A DNA stretch of 37,384 nt from an uncultured Mucilaginibacter sp. (lineage in GTDB: Bacteria > Bacteroidota > Bacteroidia > Sphingobacteriales > Sphingobacteriaceae), in contig CAISPD010000027.1 in assembly GCA_903887275.1 (NCBI GenBank), forward strand, positions 1 to 37,384, in the 5' to 3' direction. A program made the position numbers and the translations under genes. The notes beneath the pieces are model-generated. The model worked only from the letters and a program-made list of their open reading frames with translations, was not told the origin of the DNA and made no database searches. Below, piece by piece: positions 32,038 through 37,384 of the stretch; the first letter of the stretch is position 1, and the number at the start of each line of letters is the position of its first letter.

Positions 32038-34500
32038 ATGCAAAGTAAAGGCTACCTTGTTTCAGCGATCAAAACTATTATTGGTGCGGAAGGTGTTATT
32101 GAACAGGATCAATTGATCAGCACCCTGCTAACCGATAGCAGGCGAATCACCAATGCATCGGGGTCGCTGTTCTTTGCACTTAGCGGACGTAGAAACGGCC
32201 ACGAATTTATTGCTGAGGCGTATGCCGCCGGTGTCCGTAATTTTATAGTGACCCGCCATTCGGGGACAAATTTGCAGGGAGCCAATTTTTTGTTGGTCGA
32301 TGATGTACTGGCTGCATTGCAGCATTTATCGGCATACCACCGTAGTCGCTTTAACCTGGAGGTGATCGGCATTACGGGCAGTAACGGTAAAACTATCGTC
32401 AAAGAATGGCTTTTCCAGCTGATCGGAGCCGATCAGCATATAGTCCGTAATCCAAAAAGCTATAATTCACAAATAGGTGGGCCGCTTTCGGTTTGGCAGA
32501 TTGATGAAAACGATACCCTTGGTATTTTTGAAGCTGGTATTTCCACGGTAAACGAAATGGAAAAACTGGAATCCATCATCCAGCCAACTATTGGTATTTT
32601 AACCCATATTGGTCCGGCACATGATGAGGGATTTGCAAGCCGTAGACAAAAGATCGAAGAAAAGCTTAAATTATTTAAGCATGTAAGACTGCTGATCTAT
32701 CAATTTGATCTGCTGGTTGAACATCAGGATAAAAACTACGCCGGGAAGCACTTTACCTGGAGCCGGAATTTTAAAGAAGCAGATCTGTTCATCAAATCAG
32801 CAACGGCAGAAGTTAGTCATTACCGGCTTCGTGCAAGCTACAATGCTGACGAGATAGAATGCCTGGTGCCTTTTACTGATGAAGCTTCCGTTGAAAATGC
32901 CATTACTTGCTGGGCCACGTTATTGGCGATGGGGTATAAGCCTCTGGAAGCAGGTATACGCATGGCAAGGCTGAATCCGGTAAGCATGCGCCTGGAACTT
33001 AAAACCGGCATCAACAACTGTTCTGTGATCGACGACTCGTACAACTCTGATGTTCAATCGCTTGAAATAGCCCTTAATTTTCTAAACCAGCAGAACCAGC
33101 ACCCTAGACGAACGATCATCCTTTCAGATATCTTCGAAACCGGCTTACAACAGGAGGAATTGTACAGACAGGTAGCTGCACTTGTTAGCGATAAGGGTGT
33201 AGATAAGTTTATTGGTGTTGGAGCTTCATTGGCTTATTACCAGTCGTTTTTTAGAGTGGCCGAACAATACTTTTATACCGATACCCAAACATTGCTGCGT
33301 TATTTACCTTCGCTGAAATTAAATGATGAAACGATTTTGATCAAGGGTTCGCGCAGTTTTGAATTTGAACGGATCAGCCAGGCATTGGCCCAAAAGGCGC
33401 ACGAAACCGTAATGGAAATAAGCCTCGACAAATTGCTGCAAAACCTGAATTATTTTCGCGGCAGGTTAAATCCGGGGGTGAAAGTAATGGCGATGGTAAA
33501 GGCTTTCTCCTATGGCAGCGGAACCTTTGAGGTTGCAAATATCTTGCAGTATAATAAAGTAGATTACCTGGCAGTAGCCTATATTGACGAAGGCGTTGCG
33601 CTGCGGCAGGCAGGCATTTCTCTGCCCATCATGGTGCTCAACCCCGAAATATCTGCTTTTGATAAACTGGTTGAATTTGAACTGGAGCCCGAAATATTCA
33701 GCTTTAATTTGCTTGATGAGTTTGAAAAGTATGCCCGCAAACAGGGTATCAGCGAGTATCCGGTTCATATTAAAATTGATACGGGTATGCACCGCCTCGG
33801 TTTCGAGGATCCGGATATCGATCAGCTTTGTGATCGACTCAATAAAAATTCTTACATCAGGGTGCGCTCCGTGTTTTCGCATCTGGTAGCGAGCGATGCA
33901 CAGGAGCACGATGAATTTACGAAGTTACAGATCGAACGTTTTGAACGTGCTTTCACGTTGATTGAAAAGGCTTTAGGTTATTCGGTCATTAAACATTTAG
34001 ATAATACATCAGGTATTACCCGCTGGCCACAGGCACAATATGATATGGTGCGGCTTGGTATAGGTTTGTATGGGATTGATTCGGCCGCCAAAGCTGGTTC
34101 AAATGGCTTACAGCCGATAGCTACTTTAAAAACAAGTGTTTCGCAGGTTCGGGAAATTGAAGCGGGAGACACAATTGGTTACAATCGTAAGGGTGCATTG
34201 CGTAAAGCCGGCAAAATAGCTACTGTACGCATTGGTTATGCCGATGGTTATTTACGGGCTTTTGGCAACGGTGTGGGCAAAATGCTGGTCAATGGGCGGC
34301 TTGCGCCAACGGTTGGCAATATTTCCATGGATATGTGTACCCTGGATGTAAGTGGTGTTGAAGTTAAAGAAGGAGACGAGGTGATTGTTTTTAACGACAA
34401 ATTGCCAATAGAAGAGCTTGCGCGGCAAATAGGCACTATTCCCTACGAAATACTCACCAATGTTTCGCAACGCGTAAAAAGAGTGTATTTTTACGAATAA
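32038..34500 (+). CDS. murF-alr: Bifunctional UDP-MurNAc-tripeptide:D-Ala-D-Ala ligase / alanine racemase
   Basis: An 820-residue fusion typical of Bacteroidota. Residues 1-455 are MurF, which adds D-Ala-D-Ala to the peptidoglycan precursor: the ATP loop GITGSNGKT (G111-T119), KSYNSQIGGPLSVWQ and IDDSYNSDVQSLE. From M459 to the end is a PLP-dependent alanine racemase with the lysine K488 in AMVKAFSYGSG and the catalytic tyrosine Y734 in RIGYADGYLRAFG. Another family motif is IKIDTGMHRLGF. The fusion joins D-alanine supply to its use in the cytoplasm. The start is the first ATG. A DUF502 gene follows after 12 bases. Confidence 0.97.
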   Translation: MQSKGYLVSAIKTIIGAEGVIEQDQLISTLLTDSRRITNASGSLFFALSGRRNGHEFIAEAYAAGVRNFIVTRHSGTNLQGANFLLVDDVLAALQHLSAYHRSRFNLEVIGITGSNGKTIVKEWLFQLIGADQHIVRNPKSYNSQIGGPLSVWQIDENDTLGIFEAGISTVNEMEKLESIIQPTIGILTHIGPAHDEGFASRRQKIEEKLKLFKHVRLLIYQFDLLVEHQDKNYAGKHFTWSRNFKEADLFIKSATAEVSHYRLRASYNADEIECLVPFTDEASVENAITCWATLLAMGYKPLEAGIRMARLNPVSMRLELKTGINNCSVIDDSYNSDVQSLEIALNFLNQQNQHPRRTIILSDIFETGLQQEELYRQVAALVSDKGVDKFIGVGASLAYYQSFFRVAEQYFYTDTQTLLRYLPSLKLNDETILIKGSRSFEFERISQALAQKAHETVMEISLDKLLQNLNYFRGRLNPGVKVMAMVKAFSYGSGTFEVANILQYNKVDYLAVAYIDEGVALRQAGISLPIMVLNPEISAFDKLVEFELEPEIFSFNLLDEFEKYARKQGISEYPVHIKIDTGMHRLGFEDPDIDQLCDRLNKNSYIRVRSVFSHLVASDAQEHDEFTKLQIERFERAFTLIEKALGYSVIKHLDNTSGITRWPQAQYDMVRLGIGLYGIDSAAKAGSNGLQPIATLKTSVSQVREIEAGDTIGYNRKGALRKAGKIATVRIGYADGYLRAFGNGVGKMLVNGRLAPTVGNISMDMCTLDVSGVEVKEGDEVIVFNDKLPIEELARQIGTIPYEILTNVSQRVKRVYFYE

Positions 34501-34512
34501 AACTCCCTGCAT

Positions 34513-35106
34513 ATGAGAAGGATCGTCCGCGCAATTTTCAATTATTTCATCAAAGGATTGATTGTTGTTGTTCCATTGGGCGCTGCAATTTTCCTGGTAT
34601 ACTGGGGCGTTTATAAACTGGATAGCGCATTGAATCTGAGCGGCATATTTCTGACCGACAACCACGGTCAACCAATCTATATACCCGGTTTAGGCATTCT
34701 TAATGTACTGGTCATTATTATCATAGCCGGTATTTTGGTTACCAATGTGGTCACTGACCCCATTAAACGCTGGATCAACCGCTGGATCAACCGTTTGCCA
34801 ATTTTTAAATTTTTGTATTCGTCCATCAAGGACCTCACAGAAGCATTTGTAGGCGAAGAAAAGAAATTCAATGAACCGGTTTTGGTTGAGATCAATGAAT
34901 TCGGTGTTAAAAAGATCGGCTTTCTGGTGCAAAAAGACTTGGCGAAGATCGGTCTGCCGGGCGAGGTTGCCGTATATTTCCCCTGGTCGTATTCCTTTGC
35001 CGGTCAGGTTATCATTATTTCGGCCGATAAAGTCAAGCTTATTGATCGAAGTGCTGCCGATATGATGAAATTTGTGATATCTGGTGGTGTCAGCGGTCTT
35101 GATTAG
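34513..35106 (+). CDS. DUF502 family membrane protein
   Basis: A 197-residue membrane protein. Two hydrophobic segments are clear: YFIKGLIVVVPLGAAIFLVYWGVYKL near the N-terminus and GLGILNVLVIIIIAGILVTNVV. They are followed by the family signature LPIFKFLYSSIKDLTEAFVGEEKKFNEPVLVEI and GEVAVYFPWSYSFAGQVIII. DUF502 proteins are widespread, and their function is not known. It is probably co-transcribed with murF-alr. Its last 17 bases overlap the 3' end of the convergent transporter gene. Confidence 0.9.
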   Translation: MRRIVRAIFNYFIKGLIVVVPLGAAIFLVYWGVYKLDSALNLSGIFLTDNHGQPIYIPGLGILNVLVIIIIAGILVTNVVTDPIKRWINRWINRLPIFKFLYSSIKDLTEAFVGEEKKFNEPVLVEINEFGVKKIGFLVQKDLAKIGLPGEVAVYFPWSYSFAGQVIIISADKVKLIDRSAADMMKFVISGGVSGLD

Positions 35107-36325
35107 CCAAACTTTTAATGCTGATGGCAGCTAAAACCGTGCTGATGAACATCAGCAGCGCCCCAAGGATAAACGGTGCCCCCGGGAAATAGGCAGCTGA
35201 ACCCTTAATGGTAAATATGTTAAAGGTATAGCCCATCAGAATAGGCCCGATGATGAGGCTCAGGCTGGATAGCAAGGCAAGGCCTCCCTGTAATTCCCCC
35301 TGTTCGTTTTTTGCGAATTTACTGGTGATCATCCCCTGCAGCGCGGGACCTGATATGCCCCCGAAACAATAAGGAATCATATACAGGTAGATCATCCAAC
35401 CATGACCCGCAAAAGCGATCAACAGCATACCAGCGCCGTAAGAGAGCAGCCCAATGAAAATATTAAGTTTAAGTCCCCATTTAGGTATCAAATATCGGAT
35501 GAGCCAACCCTGTATCAGGATGAGCAGCATACCGATAAATAAGCCAAGGAAACCCACGCTTTTTTTCGACCATTCAAACTTCTCATAAACGTAAAATGGT
35601 AATTGGTATTCTACAGCTTTTTGGGCGATATATACAAGGGTAAAGGCAATAGCTAAACCGGCCAGTGATGAATATTTACCCAATTGCCTGAAAGAGCCTA
35701 TAGGGTTGGCGCGCTTCCAATCAAAACGGCGCCGGTCTTCCCGGCAAAGCGACTCAGGCAAAACAAAATAGCCATAGGCGGCATTGATCAGCGCTGCCGC
35801 TGCCGCTACCATAAACGGGAATTTGATATTGATCTCACCTAAAAATGCACCGCCGGACACGCCAATAATAAAACCCAAACCCGAGGCTGCACCCACTATA
35901 CCAAAGTTAGCGGCACGCTTTTCTCCGCTGCTGATATCCGCAATATAGGCAGTAGCTGTAGACATTGTAGCTCCTGAGATACCCGCAATAGTGCGCCCTA
36001 CAAAGAGCCAGAAAACGGTCGGCGCGAAGGCCATAAAGGTATAATCGATGCTGAAACCCAAAAGTGATATCAGTAGTATTGGTCGCCTTCCAAAGCGATC
36101 GCTCAGGTTACCCATTAAAGGCGAGAAAAGCACCTGCATAGAGGCATAGGTTGCAGTAAGCAATCCGTTGATACCCGAGGCAGCTGCATAATCTACATGA
36201 CCCAGTTGGCGCAGCAAATCGGGGATCACTGGTATAATGATCGCCAGCCCCATTATATCAATAAAAATGGTGATGAATATAAAACGGAGGGCTGCTGCTG
36301 TCTTAGCCGGAGGTGTTTGGTCCAT
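35090..36325 (-). CDS. MFS transporter, TCR/Tet-like family
   Basis: A 12-helix major facilitator superfamily exporter of 411 residues. The loop 2-3 motif A is GNLSDRFGRRPILL, and the TCR-type signature in helices 4-5 is IAGISGATMSTATAYIADIS. The N-terminal helix pair and the loops resemble TetA-type antiporters, but the substrate cannot be told and drug resistance should not be assumed. It is a tandem relative of the next, incomplete transporter gene: both share AAYGYFVLPESL-type, GGISGPALQG-type and EQGELQGGL blocks. The 3' end overlaps the DUF502 gene by 17 bases. Confidence 0.93.
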   Translation of the reverse strand: MDQTPPAKTAAALRFIFITIFIDIMGLAIIIPVIPDLLRQLGHVDYAAASGINGLLTATYASMQVLFSPLMGNLSDRFGRRPILLISLLGFSIDYTFMAFAPTVFWLFVGRTIAGISGATMSTATAYIADISSGEKRAANFGIVGAASGLGFIIGVSGGAFLGEINIKFPFMVAAAAALINAAYGYFVLPESLCREDRRRFDWKRANPIGSFRQLGKYSSLAGLAIAFTLVYIAQKAVEYQLPFYVYEKFEWSKKSVGFLGLFIGMLLILIQGWLIRYLIPKWGLKLNIFIGLLSYGAGMLLIAFAGHGWMIYLYMIPYCFGGISGPALQGMITSKFAKNEQGELQGGLALLSSLSLIIGPILMGYTFNIFTIKGSAAYFPGAPFILGALLMFISTVLAAISIKSLANQDR

Positions 36326-36561
36326 ATTTAGAAATACAGCGCAGGCCTTATCGCCAGGTGTTGATAATGCATAGTTTAGCTGGAATAGCGGGGGCTAATA
36401 TATTATTTTTAGCGGTTAAACGTATTTGCTACCAACCGTAAATATTTTGTAAATGGGCTAAATTGAAAAAAATATAGTCTGAACTTTCTTGATTTTTAAA
36501 TGTTTGCGGCTATTAAATTCGATAAGTATTTAGCTACAGGAAGCATTTTGTTTAGGATAAC

Positions 36562-37384
36562 TTACTCCTCGTTTAGTTCTGGTGCATTGGCAAAAGGCAC
36601 CTTTTTGAAAGCCTCCGGTTTATTCCTCCTGAAAGATAAGACCGCTAACACAGCACTCAACAGCATCAATATCGCCCCGACAACAAAATGTGCTCCAGGG
36701 AAAATAAATGGTGCATCTGTTGCGGTAAAAACATGAAATATTTTAAACATTACCCAGGGGCCAAAAATGGTACTGAGGCTTTGCAAGCTTGTTAAGCCAC
36801 CTTGTAATTCACCTTGTTCATTGGCGGGTACGTGATTGCTCATATAGCCCTGTAAAGCCGGTCCGGCAATGCCACCCAGGCAATACGGCACTAAAATAAC
36901 ATACATCATCCAACCCTCGCTGGCAAAAGCAAACAAAGCCAAACCTGCACTATACAACAGCAGACCTACCCAAATACTGCGTTCCATGCCAAACTTGGGA
37001 ATGATCAGTCGGGTTAAACCACCTTGCACCACACCATAAACCAAACCAACTATGGCAAGGGAAATACCCACTTGTTTTTCGTTCCATTGAAATTTATAAA
37101 TGGTATAAAAAGTCCAAACGCTTTGAACAGCCTGCGCCGCAAAATATACCAGAAACAAGGTTACTGCCAAACCAAGTACCGCTTTGTATTTGCTCAGTTT
37201 TGCCAGGGTACCAATTGGGTTTGATTTTGATAACTCTAATGGGCGCCTGTTTTCGGGATCCAAGGATTCAGGCAGGATAAAATAGCCGTAGGCCGCGTTT
37301 AAAAACGCCAGTACAGCAGCAGCAATGAAGGGGTAGTGCATATCGTAACTGCCCAAAATGCCACCTAAAAATGGCCCGATAATA
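36562..37384 (-). CDS. MFS transporter, TCR/Tet-like family, 5' end cut by the window
   Basis: The last 273 codons of a transporter closely related to its neighbour; the gene continues past the window edge, where the frame opens IIGPFLGGILGSYDMHYPF. The apparent start at 37356 is an internal Leu codon (TTG) and not the true start. Blocks shared with the neighbour are LNAAYGYFILPESL, PYCLGGIAGPALQGYMS and NEQGELQGGLTSL. About eight helices are present here. The 236 bases between the two transporter genes hold no gene that I recognise. Confidence 0.93.
   Translation of the reverse strand, partial: IIGPFLGGILGSYDMHYPFIAAAVLAFLNAAYGYFILPESLDPENRRPLELSKSNPIGTLAKLSKYKAVLGLAVTLFLVYFAAQAVQSVWTFYTIYKFQWNEKQVGISLAIVGLVYGVVQGGLTRLIIPKFGMERSIWVGLLLYSAGLALFAFASEGWMMYVILVPYCLGGIAGPALQGYMSNHVPANEQGELQGGLTSLQSLSTIFGPWVMFKIFHVFTATDAPFIFPGAHFVVGAILMLLSAVLAVLSFRRNKPEAFKKVPFANAPELNEE

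Noticed and set aside
36562-37356. The transporter frame starting at 37356 as a complete gene
   Set aside because: That first codon is an internal TTG (Leu); the frame continues to the window edge, so the gene is truncated.

Overview
The window looks like chromosomal DNA of a Bacteroidota species, most likely family Sphingobacteriaceae (a Mucilaginibacter- or Pedobacter-like organism). Four things support this. The MurF and alanine racemase enzymes are fused in one gene. A tiny ribosomal THX-type protein is present. Membrane proteins of Bacteroidota type occur (DUF4199, a BatA-like von Willebrand factor A protein). The best promoter reads TTTG-N19-TATATTTG, the Bacteroidota sigma factor pattern. 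No phage, insertion sequence or CRISPR array is visible; most of the region is housekeeping, with a few accessory genes between.

Left part (1-13035, nearly all + strand): an acyl-CoA carboxylase beta subunit, a 9-bp tandem repeat, a secreted M19 dipeptidase, a MntA/HepT-type toxin-antitoxin pair, thioredoxin reductase, the THX gene, then a gene run: GH20 hexosaminidase with a PA14-like tail, a lipoprotein, a BatA-like vWA protein, a dihydroorotase homologue that has lost its metal ligands, an acidic unknown protein and a DUF4199 protein. A 17-bp bidirectional terminator ends the run.

Middle (13050-19886, all - strand): two family 2 glycosyltransferases, a multi-pass membrane protein, a GH3-family adenylating enzyme, dxr (isoprenoid synthesis) and rseP (site-2 protease). 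The 773-bp divergent spacer to the right of this group is rich in short repeats. It is followed by a secreted M1 metallopeptidase and two tandem secreted proteins that join MORN-like repeats to a TonB C-terminal domain.

Right part (25654-37384): a DUF6992-like protein and a PfkB sugar kinase; a cold-shock operon (CspA-like protein, Lys-rich cold-shock-domain protein, small unknown protein); an AraC regulator with three tandem SRPBCC proteins; tRNA-Gly and tRNA-Leu in one transcription unit with a clear promoter and terminator; recX; the murF-alr fusion with a DUF502 membrane protein; and two related MFS transporters, the second cut by the window edge.

The points most worth a second look are the metal-ligand-less dihydroorotase homologue, the AraC plus triple-SRPBCC cassette with a possible gene remnant at its end, the signal-peptide MORN/TonB pair, and at least three families of short intergenic repeats that recur at several sites and cluster together.
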